Below, one piece after another: positions 37,508-45,014 of a stretch of DNA of 64,000 nucleotides. Position numbers and translations under genes: made by a program. The stretch lies in the NCBI GenBank assembly GCA_020633555.1, contig JACKDL010000031.1, forward strand, positions 1 through 64,000, given 5' to 3'. Numbering within the stretch: the stretch's first letter is position 1; the number at the start of each line of letters is the position of its first letter. Below the pieces are notes generated by a model. The model was not told the origin of the DNA, searched no databases, and saw nothing but the letters and a program-made list of their open reading frames with translations. The DNA is from Myxococcales bacterium. Its GTDB lineage: Bacteria > Myxococcota_A > Bradymonadia > UBA7976 > UBA1532.

Positions 37508-37702
37508 TCAATCCAGCGTACGCCGGGTGAAGATCCACCCCGGCAGCAGGCCGACCGCCGCCAGCGCGATCCAGTCCCACGGCACCGGCACCGTCTCGGG
37601 TGCACCGGCCCAGGCCACGCCCCCCAGCGCGCACACGCCGGCCAGGACACCAATGCGGTGTCCATGTCGACGGGCCAGGCGGGGGATGGATCGCGCGGTC
37701 AT
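37508..37702 (-). CDS. Two-TM small protein upstream of the exosortase
   Basis: A 64 aa protein with a basic start (MTARSIPRLARRHGHR), a helix (IGVLAGVCALGGVAWAGA), a short loop, a second helix (WDWIALAAVGLLPGW) and a basic end (FTRRTLD). I do not recognise the family. It has its own good promoter ending 8 nt before the ATG and sits 40 bp upstream of the exosortase on the same strand, so an exosortase partner or regulator is plausible but unproven. Confidence 0.65.
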   Translation of the reverse strand: MTARSIPRLARRHGHRIGVLAGVCALGGVAWAGAPETVPVPWDWIALAAVGLLPGWIFTRRTLD

Positions 37703-37709
37703 ACCGATC

Positions 37710-37738
37710 AGTATCCGCGCGACCGCTGGAGGTGTAAA
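37710..37738 (-). promoter_or_regulatory. Sigma-70-type promoter giving a near-leaderless mRNA
   Basis: On the minus strand TTTACA (37738-37733) and GATACT (37715-37710) are separated by exactly 17 bp; the ATG of the small protein at 37702 follows 7 nt after the -10, so the transcript should be leaderless. This is the only strong signal in the 101 bp between this small gene and the response regulator gene that ends at 37804. Confidence 0.65.
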
Positions 37739-37803
37739 GCTGAAAGACGTTCTGGCTGGAATTCTGCACAGCCGACACGGACTCAGGCAAGCCGAGCAGC
37801 GCC

Positions 37804-38592
37804 TCAGCCCTGCTGGCGGACGCCCACCAGGCGTTCGAGCACCGACACCACGCGGTTGCCGAGCTGGTTCGGGTCGCCGCCATCGGACTTGCGGATGTAG
37901 CGGGCGTTGCCCAGGTCCCTGAGCTGCGCCTTGAACTCGTCGTCGCAGAGCACCGCCGAGAAGAACAGGATCGGGGTGGGCCGGGCGCCCATGGCGGTCT
38001 CGATGGCCCGGATGGCGTAGGCGGCCTCGCGGCCGTCGATGCCGGGCATGCGCACGTCGAGCACGATGAGATCGGGCTTTTCGCCGTGCTGCACGTCGCG
38101 GGTGTAGGCCTCGATGAAGGCCTGCCCGTCCGGGGCCTCGGCGATCTCCTGCGCGAGCTGCCGCTCGTTCAGCAGGTCGCGGGTGATCTGGCGCAGGAAG
38201 TCGCTGTCCTCCACCAGGTGCACCTTGCGCATCTGCTTGACCGGCGCGCTCATCACCGGCGGCGGCCGCTCCGCCGAGTCAGCCGCGCCCATGGCGCGCA
38301 TGCTGCCCGTGTGGCTGGGCCGAACCGCCGCCATGCTGCCGCTCTGGGTGGGCCGCACCGCGGCCATGCTGCCGCTCTGGGTGTGCCGCATGGCGGGCAT
38401 GCCGGCGCTGGAGGTATGGATGTCGCCCGCGGGCTGGAACTGGTTCTTCAGCGCACGGCTGGCCCGGGTGACGTCCAGCCCCAGCCCGCACAGGCGGCAC
38501 GAGCTGAGCAGGTAGTCGCCCTCGAGCGCGTGCTCCACGGGCACCATGGTTCCGCAGCTCGGGCACTCCATGCGCTTCTTGAGATCGGCCAC
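37804..38592 (-). CDS. Zinc-ribbon/receiver response regulator
   Basis: A 262 aa protein. N-terminal four-cysteine zinc ribbon (CPSC at 10-13, CRLC at 32-35), then a low-complexity segment with the 11-residue repeat TQSGSMAAVRP (three copies), then a receiver domain (about 118-258) with VEDSD, the phospho-acceptor Asp in VLDVRMPG, FSAV and RKSD. No DNA-binding output domain: a CheY-like output through protein contacts is likely. It follows the second receiver gene by 2 bp and the large multidomain protein by 11 bp, forming a three-gene operon. Confidence 0.85.
   Translation of the reverse strand: MADLKKRMECPSCGTMVPVEHALEGDYLLSSCRLCGLGLDVTRASRALKNQFQPAGDIHTSSAGMPAMRHTQSGSMAAVRPTQSGSMAAVRPSHTGSMRAMGAADSAERPPPVMSAPVKQMRKVHLVEDSDFLRQITRDLLNERQLAQEIAEAPDGQAFIEAYTRDVQHGEKPDLIVLDVRMPGIDGREAAYAIRAIETAMGARPTPILFFSAVLCDDEFKAQLRDLGNARYIRKSDGGDPNQLGNRVVSVLERLVGVRQQG
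38299..38397. repeat. Three tandem 33 bp repeats in the zinc-ribbon/receiver gene
   Basis: Copies at 38299-38331, 38332-38364 and 38365-38397 begin with CATGCTGCC; each encodes an 11-residue TQSGSMAAVRP-like unit on the minus strand. Confidence 0.85.
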
Positions 38593-38594
38593 GG

Positions 38595-39017
38595 CTACCC
38601 CCTCACCTGGCTGAGGAGCTTGCGGCTGGCCAGCACGAAGCGGCGGGCCTGCTCCTGGATCGGCTGATCCGCGGGCCGCACCAGGTGCACCGCCCGCCCC
38701 ACCTCGCTCAGGAAGGCCTTCATGGACTCATCGGCGGGCGCGCTCGCGTAGAGCAGCGCCGCGGTGGGCTGCAGCCCGAAGGCCCGCTCCACCGCCCGGA
38801 TCGCCCGCAGCACGTTGCGCCCCGCGATGCGAGGCAGCACCTCGTCCACCACCACGAGCAGCGGCGGGGTCCCCCGCGCCACGAGCTGCGTGAAGCGCTC
38901 CACCCCCGCCATGCCGTCCGTGACCGCCACCAGCTCGGGGGCGTCCTGCAGGCGCTGGAGCAGGGCAGACCCCGGCTCGGCCAGGCCCGCGTCATCCACC
39001 AGGAGCAGCTGTCCCAC
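38595..39017 (-). CDS. Degenerate receiver-domain protein
   Basis: A 140 aa single-domain protein with a receiver-like fold: MGQLLLVDDAG gives the N-terminal acidic pair, VVVDEVLPR gives the phospho-acceptor region, LYASAP the Thr/Ser position. The final conserved Lys is not obvious (HLVRPAD), so phosphorylation may be altered. The GTG at 39017 has a GAGGAGAGG ribosome-binding site; it starts 10 bp after the stop of the large protein. Confidence 0.72.
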   Translation of the reverse strand: MGQLLLVDDAGLAEPGSALLQRLQDAPELVAVTDGMAGVERFTQLVARGTPPLLVVVDEVLPRIAGRNVLRAIRAVERAFGLQPTAALLYASAPADESMKAFLSEVGRAVHLVRPADQPIQEQARRFVLASRKLLSQVRG

Positions 39018-39027
39018 CGACCTCTCC

Positions 39028-41628
39028 TCAGCTCGCGCCCGAGGCGCTGGCGATCATGACTGCGTACATGCCCAGTTGGGCGAGCAGCGGCGCGAGGATC
39101 CCCCCACTCCGCCACAGCAGCAAGGCCCACGCCCCGCCGGCGAAGACCCCCAGGCGACCCACATCCTGCAGGATCGTGACCACGTCGCCCTGGAGCACCG
39201 CAAAGAACGTCAGCTGGTAGAGCCCGTAGGCCAGCGCCGCCAGCCCCACCGCCACCGAGGGCAGCTCCTCGAAGGCCTTCATCAGCACCAGGCCGACGAA
39301 CCAAACGAAGAACACCTGCTCGGACAGCACGTGCAGCCCAGCCATGCCACTGAGCGTGGCCGGATCAGGCGAGATGACCAGCCAGGGCGGCGCCAGGAAG
39401 CCGATGCCCACCCCGTAGATGAGGCCCAGCACCGCGTACCCGGGCCGCTCGCCGACGACCGCCAGCGCGTTGCGGTCCTTCTTCACCACCAGGAAGCCGA
39501 TGAGGCCCAGCAGCAGCAGGATCCCGCGCCGCGCCCAGAAGAAGGGATCGTCCGAGGCGAAGTAGTACTCCTGGTTGCCCATCACCTGTTCGGCGGGCGG
39601 CACCTTCTTGCGGGTGTTGGACAGCGCCTCCAGCACATCCTTCCCGTTGTACTGGCTCAGGTACTTGATGGCCGAGCTGCGGTCCTTGAGCGAGCCCTTC
39701 GCCGCCCCCATCCCCTCGGCCACCGTGATCAGGCGGCCCTGCCCGATGGACTCGTTCAGGCGGATCTGGTTGAGGATGTCGACGTCCTGCATCACCTGGT
39801 GCTGGACCTTGCTGGTGTCCAGGCGGATGCCCTGGTCGGGCCACAGCTTCAGCCCACCCGGGATGTGCATGGCGCCGGCGTAGAGCCCGGCAAAGGTCAG
39901 CAGGCAGATGGCCACCAGCTTGCCCAGGCCGCCGAGCTGGATCTCGACCGAAAAGTCGCTCTTCCCCGAGTCGAGCTCCCGCCGGAACAGCAAGTTCAGC
40001 TCGCTGGTGGCCTGCGCGTTGTTGGGGTTCAGCGCCAGGGCCTTGCGCAGCGCGGTCTCGGCCTCGGACTTCAAGCCGGCGAGCCGCTGGACCTTGCCCA
40101 TGTACAGGAAGGCCTCGTCGTGCTCGCCGCGGATCTCGATGGCGCGCTCGATCAGGCGGATCGCCTCGCGGGTGTCCTCGGGCGACTTCTCGCTGGCGAG
40201 GAACTGCGCCCAGCCGAGCTGGACGAGCACCTCGGGCTGGTCCGGCTGCAGCTCGCTGGCCTCGCGCAGCGCCTCCACCGCGGCCGCGTTGTCGCCACGG
40301 GCGATGGCCGCCTTGCCCTTGCCCACCAGGATCTCGTGGCGCAGCCGCTGGCGGACCTCGGGCTGCTCATGATCCAGGCCGAGCTGCGCGGCGCGCTCGT
40401 ACAGGGCGCGCTCGTCATCGTCGAGCAGGGTGTCCCAGGCGCGCTCGAGCGCGCCGCGGATCCGGCCGCGCATGGCGCGGACCATGGGGTTGTCGTCAGG
40501 CGTCTCGACGGCGCCGTACTCGACCAGCCGGGCCTGGAACGCCGTCTCGATGGCGGGGGCCTGATCGGCCCGGCGCACGTCCAACGCCCGGAAGAAGTTC
40601 AGCCCCTGCAGCCGCTGCAGGGTAGCCTCGAGCTCCCGGTAGCGGGCGTCGGCGACGCCGATGACCCCGTACTGGATGAGCGCCAGCACCCGGGTGCGCG
40701 CCTCGGCGATGGTCAGCTCGGCCGTCTGGGCCACCTGCGGCAGCACCTTGCTGAGCCGTTGCCCACCCCCCAGAACCTCCAGGACGGCGCGATCCTCATC
40801 GCTCAGGCCGTCCTCGAGCTCCGGCGACACGCTCACCATCAGGGCGGGGTCACCCATGGTCTTGAGCTGAGCGGTCACCTCGCGGGGATCCACGGCCACG
40901 GCCAGCCCGGTCTCGATGACGTCGCGAGCGGTGGCCAGCAGCCGCATTTCGTCGTCGGCGGCCTTGGGATCGGGGATGAAGCGGAACGTGCCTTCGGTCT
41001 GGCGGAACACCGCCATCAGCCGGTCCATGGCCTGGACGGCCAGGGCGCGGTTCAGGTCCCGCTTGCTCACCTTCTGCAGGTTCACCAGGGCCGAGCCGAT
41101 GCGGCCCCCGCCCGTGCGCCGGAACTCGACGGCCTCCTCGAAGGCGCCGTCGTCGATGAGCCCCTGCGCCTTCAGCAAGCCGCCGATGGCCTCTTCGGTC
41201 AGGTTCGACGTGGCGTTGATGGGCCGCCCCTCGCGGAACGCGACCATCCACTCGGCGTCGGCGGCGTTGCGCGCGAACAGGCGCCCCGTACGCCGCTCCC
41301 GCCAGAGCCGCGCAAAGAGCCGGCAGATCTCGAAGGGCTCCAGGGGGCCCACCACCGCCGGTGTGCCGCGAAGCGCGGTGCCGTCTGCCGCCCGGGACTC
41401 GGGCGGCATGAACTCGGCGAAGATGGCCGCGAACTCGGGGTACTCCCCGATCTGGAGCTGCGGGCCGTCGTCCTTCACCAGCAAGTCGTTGCGGAACAAC
41501 GATCCGTCGCGGATCTGCTCGGCAAGCGCCTCGTAGGTCGAGGGCGCCTGACGCAGCCCGGTGCGATCGATCAGTTCGTAGCGATGCCCGCTGTAATCGC
41601 GGCCCTCGCTGTGCTCGGCGCCTTCCAC
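39028..41628 (-). CDS. GYF_2/DUF4388/J-like/TPR protein with degenerate CPBP-type membrane domain
   Basis: An 866 aa modular protein. GYF_2-like N-terminus (YELIDRTGLR, PEFAAIF, about 15-75); DUF4388 domain (about 95-220, ICRLFARLWRERRTGRLF); a J-domain-like helix bundle (NFFRALDVRR) without the HPD motif; TPR helices; a helix (VAICLLTFAGLYAGAM); and a C-terminal multi-helix domain whose pattern fits CPBP proteases but has lost their residues: SEQVFFVW for EExxxR, YGLYQ for FxxxH, LAQLGM for the last His. GTG 41628 has an AGGGGGGA ribosome-binding site; the frame opens 30 codons upstream without coding character. First of an operon with two receiver proteins. Confidence 0.75.
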   Translation of the reverse strand: MEGAEHSEGRDYSGHRYELIDRTGLRQAPSTYEALAEQIRDGSLFRNDLLVKDDGPQLQIGEYPEFAAIFAEFMPPESRAADGTALRGTPAVVGPLEPFEICRLFARLWRERRTGRLFARNAADAEWMVAFREGRPINATSNLTEEAIGGLLKAQGLIDDGAFEEAVEFRRTGGGRIGSALVNLQKVSKRDLNRALAVQAMDRLMAVFRQTEGTFRFIPDPKAADDEMRLLATARDVIETGLAVAVDPREVTAQLKTMGDPALMVSVSPELEDGLSDEDRAVLEVLGGGQRLSKVLPQVAQTAELTIAEARTRVLALIQYGVIGVADARYRELEATLQRLQGLNFFRALDVRRADQAPAIETAFQARLVEYGAVETPDDNPMVRAMRGRIRGALERAWDTLLDDDERALYERAAQLGLDHEQPEVRQRLRHEILVGKGKAAIARGDNAAAVEALREASELQPDQPEVLVQLGWAQFLASEKSPEDTREAIRLIERAIEIRGEHDEAFLYMGKVQRLAGLKSEAETALRKALALNPNNAQATSELNLLFRRELDSGKSDFSVEIQLGGLGKLVAICLLTFAGLYAGAMHIPGGLKLWPDQGIRLDTSKVQHQVMQDVDILNQIRLNESIGQGRLITVAEGMGAAKGSLKDRSSAIKYLSQYNGKDVLEALSNTRKKVPPAEQVMGNQEYYFASDDPFFWARRGILLLLGLIGFLVVKKDRNALAVVGERPGYAVLGLIYGVGIGFLAPPWLVISPDPATLSGMAGLHVLSEQVFFVWFVGLVLMKAFEELPSVAVGLAALAYGLYQLTFFAVLQGDVVTILQDVGRLGVFAGGAWALLLWRSGGILAPLLAQLGMYAVMIASASGAS

Positions 41629-41689
41629 CTGGTCCCCCCTTGCGCCCCAACCCCGGTCAAGCCTGTGCAGCCTGGCCGCGGTCCGGGGG

Positions 41690-41718
41690 AGTATAGGCCA
41701 GCACCGGCCGACCGTCAA
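41690..41718 (-). promoter_or_regulatory. Strong sigma-70-type promoter for the DUF4388/receiver operon
   Basis: Minus strand TTGACG (41718-41713) and TATACT (41695-41690) with a 17 bp spacer. Predicted start of transcription near 41683, 55 nt upstream of the GTG at 41628. It is the best promoter match in the window. Confidence 0.7.
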
Positions 41719-41830
41719 AGCTCGAAAAATCCACCATTTTCAAACACTTGCCCCCCCGCTGACCTTTCGCGGCGAATTTCGCCCGGACCACCCCGTCAGG
41801 GGCGGCGTTCAAGAAAACTGGAGGCCCACC

Positions 41831-42826
41831 ATGATGCGCTCCGCGTCGACGCTGCCGTTCGCCCTGCTGACCGCCACCGCCCTGAGCCTGCTGGCCTGCG
41901 GCCCCGACACCATGACCTCCACACCCCCACCCGGCCCGCTGCCGCCGGCGGCGTGCCAGCTCGACAGCGACTGCCCCGAAGGCGACTACTGCGCCGACGA
42001 TCTGACCTGCCACCCCCAGTTCGACTGCGTGGCCGACGCCCAGTGCGGGCCGGCTGAGCGCTGCGATCCCCTCGGTCGCTGCGTGGCGCCCGAAGGCTGC
42101 ACGGTGGATCGGGAGTGCCCCGTGGACGCCTTCTGCCACGAGGGCCAGTGCCTGCCCGTGCCCGAGTGCGCCCACAACATCGACTGCGGCCGCGCCGAGT
42201 TCTGCGGCCCGACCTTCCAGTGTGAGCCCATCCCCGGCTGCCTCGACGACGCCGACTGCGGCGCCGGCTACGCCTGCCGTCCGGACGGCGCCTGCGAGGC
42301 CCTGCCGCCGCCCGGGTGCCGGGGTGACCGCGACTGCGCCGAGGGGTACGGCTGCCGCGCCGACGGCGTCTGCGTCGAGCTGCCCCCGCCCGGCTGTCGC
42401 AGCGACCGCGACTGCGCCCAGGGCTACCTGTGCCGGGCCGATGGGATCTGCGAGGAGGCCTTCAGCGGCTGCCTGGCCGACGCCGAGTGTGGCCCCGGTG
42501 AGTACTGCGACGTGGGTGGCGCCTGCCTGCCCATCCCGGGCTGCCTGGACGACCTGGACTGCGGGGCGGGCGAGTTCTGCCGGGCAGACGGCCTGTGCGA
42601 GGCGGTGGCCGAGTGCCGGCGCGACTGGGAGTGCCTGCCTGGCGAGCTGTGCGGCGCCGACGGCGGCTGCATGGCCGACTACATCATCTGCGAGCGCAAC
42701 CGTGACTGCCCCGTGGGCAGCTTCTGCGGCGGCGACGCCCTGTGCTACCCCGAGGCGCCCTGCGACCGCGACGCCCACTGCCCCGACGGCTGGTTCTGCG
42801 CGGCCGACGGCCTGTGCGCCTTCTGA
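41831..42826 (+). CDS. Cys-rich repeat lipoprotein
   Basis: A 331 aa lipoprotein (lipobox LLAC at about 20-23) made of twelve tandem disulfide-type repeats of about 24 residues, each C-x5-C-x5-C-x5-C with small variation (the third copy has x4 at the end). Typical units read CRADG or CLDD at the start and acidic residues in between. Predicted to form a rod of EGF-like disulfide modules at the cell surface, typical of Cys-rich exported proteins in Myxococcota-like genomes. Ligand unknown. ATG 41831 or 41834, both just after a GGAGG at about 41819-41823. Confidence 0.85.
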   Translation: MMRSASTLPFALLTATALSLLACGPDTMTSTPPPGPLPPAACQLDSDCPEGDYCADDLTCHPQFDCVADAQCGPAERCDPLGRCVAPEGCTVDRECPVDAFCHEGQCLPVPECAHNIDCGRAEFCGPTFQCEPIPGCLDDADCGAGYACRPDGACEALPPPGCRGDRDCAEGYGCRADGVCVELPPPGCRSDRDCAQGYLCRADGICEEAFSGCLADAECGPGEYCDVGGACLPIPGCLDDLDCGAGEFCRADGLCEAVAECRRDWECLPGELCGADGGCMADYIICERNRDCPVGSFCGGDALCYPEAPCDRDAHCPDGWFCAADGLCAF

Positions 42827-42833
42827 GCCAACC

Positions 42834-43472
42834 TCAGCCGTCGCGGCTGGCCTCGGGGTCCGAGGCCTGCCGCTGCTGGCTGGCCAGGCCCATGAGCGGC
42901 CCGAGGTCCTCACGGAGCCAACCCATGACCCGCGCCGGATCCAACGCACCCTCCGCCGACGCCAGCCGCGCCTCGAAGGTCTGCAGCGCCCGCTCGATGG
43001 CCTCTGCCGTCCCCCGCCGCTCGCCTTCGAGCTGGCGCGCCAGGACGCCCACCTGCCGAAAGAGCTGCTGGAACTCATCGCCCTGCCGCAGCGGCCGCAG
43101 GTGGATGGCCTTGCCCGCCGCCAGATCGCCCAGGTGCCGCTGCACCACGTAGACGGGGCCCACGATCTTGTGGGTGGCCGCGATGCCCACCGCGAACAAC
43201 AAGCCCACGGTGGCCAGCCAGGCCGCCAGCAACGTCCAGCGCAGCTCCTGGTCCTCGTCGCTCATGCGGGCCTTCAGCTCGGCCTCGAAGGGATCGGGAT
43301 CGCCGTCCATGGCCGCCAGCTCGGTGTTGTGGCGCACCTTCTGGTCGACCAACAGGCCCAGGCCGCCGAAGATCAAGCCCCCGGACAGCGCGATGGCCAG
43401 CGCGTACTTGAGCTGGAACCGGCGGTCGAGCAGCAGGTTTCGCAGGGAGCGTCGGTGTCCGCGATCCGCCAT
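42834..43472 (-). CDS. HAMP-domain membrane protein
   Basis: A 212 aa protein: a helix near 30 (YALAIALSGGLIFGGLGLLV), a short loop, a second helix (WTLLAAWLATVGLLFAVGI), a HAMP-like linker (GPVYVVQRHLGDLAAG...DEFQQLFRQVGVLARQLEG), and a coiled end. No kinase, cyclase or methyl-accepting output domain, so it may pass a membrane signal to a partner. ATG 43472 is chosen; the frame opens 15 codons earlier. It follows the HEAT-repeat gene by 10 bp. Confidence 0.72.
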   Translation of the reverse strand: MADRGHRRSLRNLLLDRRFQLKYALAIALSGGLIFGGLGLLVDQKVRHNTELAAMDGDPDPFEAELKARMSDEDQELRWTLLAAWLATVGLLFAVGIAATHKIVGPVYVVQRHLGDLAAGKAIHLRPLRQGDEFQQLFRQVGVLARQLEGERRGTAEAIERALQTFEARLASAEGALDPARVMGWLREDLGPLMGLASQQRQASDPEASRDG

Positions 43473-43482
43473 GGTGTGCCTC

Positions 43483-44253
43483 TCAGCGGCGCTCTGCGTA
43501 GGCCACCAGCGCATCAAAGACCACCCCGGTCAGGGCGTCCACACACTGCTGCTGGCTGCCCGCGATCAGGGCCGGGCTGGCGTCGGCGCCCAAGGGCACC
43601 TCGGCGCTGGGGTTGGCCGTGCCCCGCAGGGCGCGCTTGGGCAGGTCGAACACCGACTGGTTCATCGCACAGGTCACCGCCGTGCTGGCGCCGGAGCCCC
43701 GCACCCCGCTCGAAACGCTGACCATCAGCTCGATGCCCGGCTCCTTGCCCACCTCGTCGATCAGGGTCATGCCCTGGCGGGCCCGCACCATGCCCTCGAG
43801 CTGGCGCTGGACGGCGGCCTGCTGCGAAGGATCGGCGCCCCGGACCTGCACCTTCACCCGCAGGCCCGCAGCCCCGCCGCTGCCGCAGCGCCCCACGCCA
43901 CCCAAGGTCGCCAGGCTGTGCTCGGTGGTGCGGCGGACGAAGTCGTCTTTGTCGGCCCGCAAGGCGCACAGGGCCGCGACGGCGTCGGCGTCGGCAAGCT
44001 GGCCCAGGCTGTGCGCCGCCGCCGCTCGCACCAGCGGATGATCGTCCCGGAGCGCGAACTTCAGCGGCGCGACCGCCCGACGATCACCCGCCGTGCCCAA
44101 GGCCCGGGCCGCCCGGACGCGCACCTTGTAGCTACCGTCCCGCAGGAGCGCGTCCGCCAGCTTGTCCAGCGGCGCGCCGAAGGCAGGGGCCGCCGTCAGG
44201 CCCAGGCAGACCAGGATTGGGAGCAATCGGAGCATGTCGAAGCTATCGGACAT
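43483..44253 (-). CDS. Exported HEAT-repeat protein
   Basis: A 256 aa protein with a signal peptide (LLPILVCLGLTAAPAFG) and two or three HEAT-like helical repeats: VRVRAARALGTAGDRRAVAPL, VRAAAAHSLGQLADADAVAAL, VRRTTEHSLATLG. The C-terminal half is a beta-containing domain with three cysteines, unrecognised. Either ATG 44253 or ATG 44235 starts the leader; no strong ribosome-binding site distinguishes them. First gene of the pair with the HAMP protein; divergent from the diheme lipoprotein by 77 bp. Confidence 0.75.
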   Translation of the reverse strand: MSDSFDMLRLLPILVCLGLTAAPAFGAPLDKLADALLRDGSYKVRVRAARALGTAGDRRAVAPLKFALRDDHPLVRAAAAHSLGQLADADAVAALCALRADKDDFVRRTTEHSLATLGGVGRCGSGGAAGLRVKVQVRGADPSQQAAVQRQLEGMVRARQGMTLIDEVGKEPGIELMVSVSSGVRGSGASTAVTCAMNQSVFDLPKRALRGTANPSAEVPLGADASPALIAGSQQQCVDALTGVVFDALVAYAERR

Positions 44254-44318
44254 TTCAGAGCAGACTTCAACCGCACTTTCGCCACCGACCCGCTGTGCCA
44301 ATCTGGGGCAGGTGCGGG

Positions 44319-44324
44319 TATGCT
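44319..44324 (+). promoter_or_regulatory. Leaderless-type -10 (TATGCT) at the diheme lipoprotein start
   Basis: TATGCT is separated from the GTG start at 44331 by 6 nt, the same arrangement as at 15997. The -35 region (TGCCAA at a 17 bp spacing) is weak. Confidence 0.4.
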
Positions 44325-44330
44325 CGATCC

Positions 44331-44972
44331 GTGCAAGGCCGCCTCGCGATTTCCCTCCTGTGGGCCACGCTGGCCGCATGCAGCAGCGCGACCGTGAACC
44401 TGCCTCCGCCGCTGCCCGAACCCGACGCGGCCGGGCCGGCGGGCGACCCGCGGGTGGGCCGTGAGGGGCTGTCGGATCGCGCGCGGTCGCGATCCGGCCT
44501 GGCCTGCGTCGACTGTCACCGGCTGAGCGACGCCGGGCCTGTGCGCCCCGCCCCCGACCTGCAGGGCGTCGAAGGGCGCGCGTCCCTGTGGCGAGGGCGG
44601 GCCGCGGGGGCGACGGCGGCCATCCGTCTGTGCGCCGAGCGTTATCAGGCGAGGGTGATCTCGGTCCCCGAGGCCGCGGCGCTGGTGGCGGCGCTCGCCC
44701 GGCCACCCGCTGCGGCGTCCCCCGCAAGCGACGCGTACGACCAGGCCTGCCGGCACTGCCACGAGGCGGGCCCGGCGGGCCCGCTGCTGGGCCGACCGTG
44801 GCCCCACGAGGTGGTCCGCGACCAGGTTCGGGGGCGGGCGGGCCCCAAACCACCCGACCGATTCATGCCGCGCTTCGCCCCGGCCGTCTTGTCGGAGCAA
44901 GCGCTCTCGGCGGTGCTCGACCGACTTGATCGGGCGGGGCGACCGCGGGTGGGCAGAGGACCAGATGAGTGA
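44331..44972 (+). CDS. Diheme c-type cytochrome lipoprotein
   Basis: A 213 aa protein from GTG 44331 with a lipoprotein leader ending LAAC (Cys17). Two heme c motifs: CVDCH (59-63) and CRHCH (140-144), each in a small class I cytochrome-like domain; a downstream FMPRF offers a possible Met ligand for the second heme. A periplasm-facing or outer-membrane electron carrier. The upstream TATGCT suggests a leaderless transcript. It is followed on the same strand by the zinc-ribbon protein after 42 bp. Confidence 0.83.
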   Translation: MQGRLAISLLWATLAACSSATVNLPPPLPEPDAAGPAGDPRVGREGLSDRARSRSGLACVDCHRLSDAGPVRPAPDLQGVEGRASLWRGRAAGATAAIRLCAERYQARVISVPEAAALVAALARPPAAASPASDAYDQACRHCHEAGPAGPLLGRPWPHEVVRDQVRGRAGPKPPDRFMPRFAPAVLSEQALSAVLDRLDRAGRPRVGRGPDE

Positions 44973-45014
44973 TAGGCTCGGCGCCAACTGGCTGGGGCCG
45001 TGGGAGCGGACGCG

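Noticed and set aside
38764..42057. Plus-strand open frame of about 1,100 codons
   Set aside because: Antisense to the DUF4388 gene and overlaps the lipoprotein; no motif, no ribosome-binding site.
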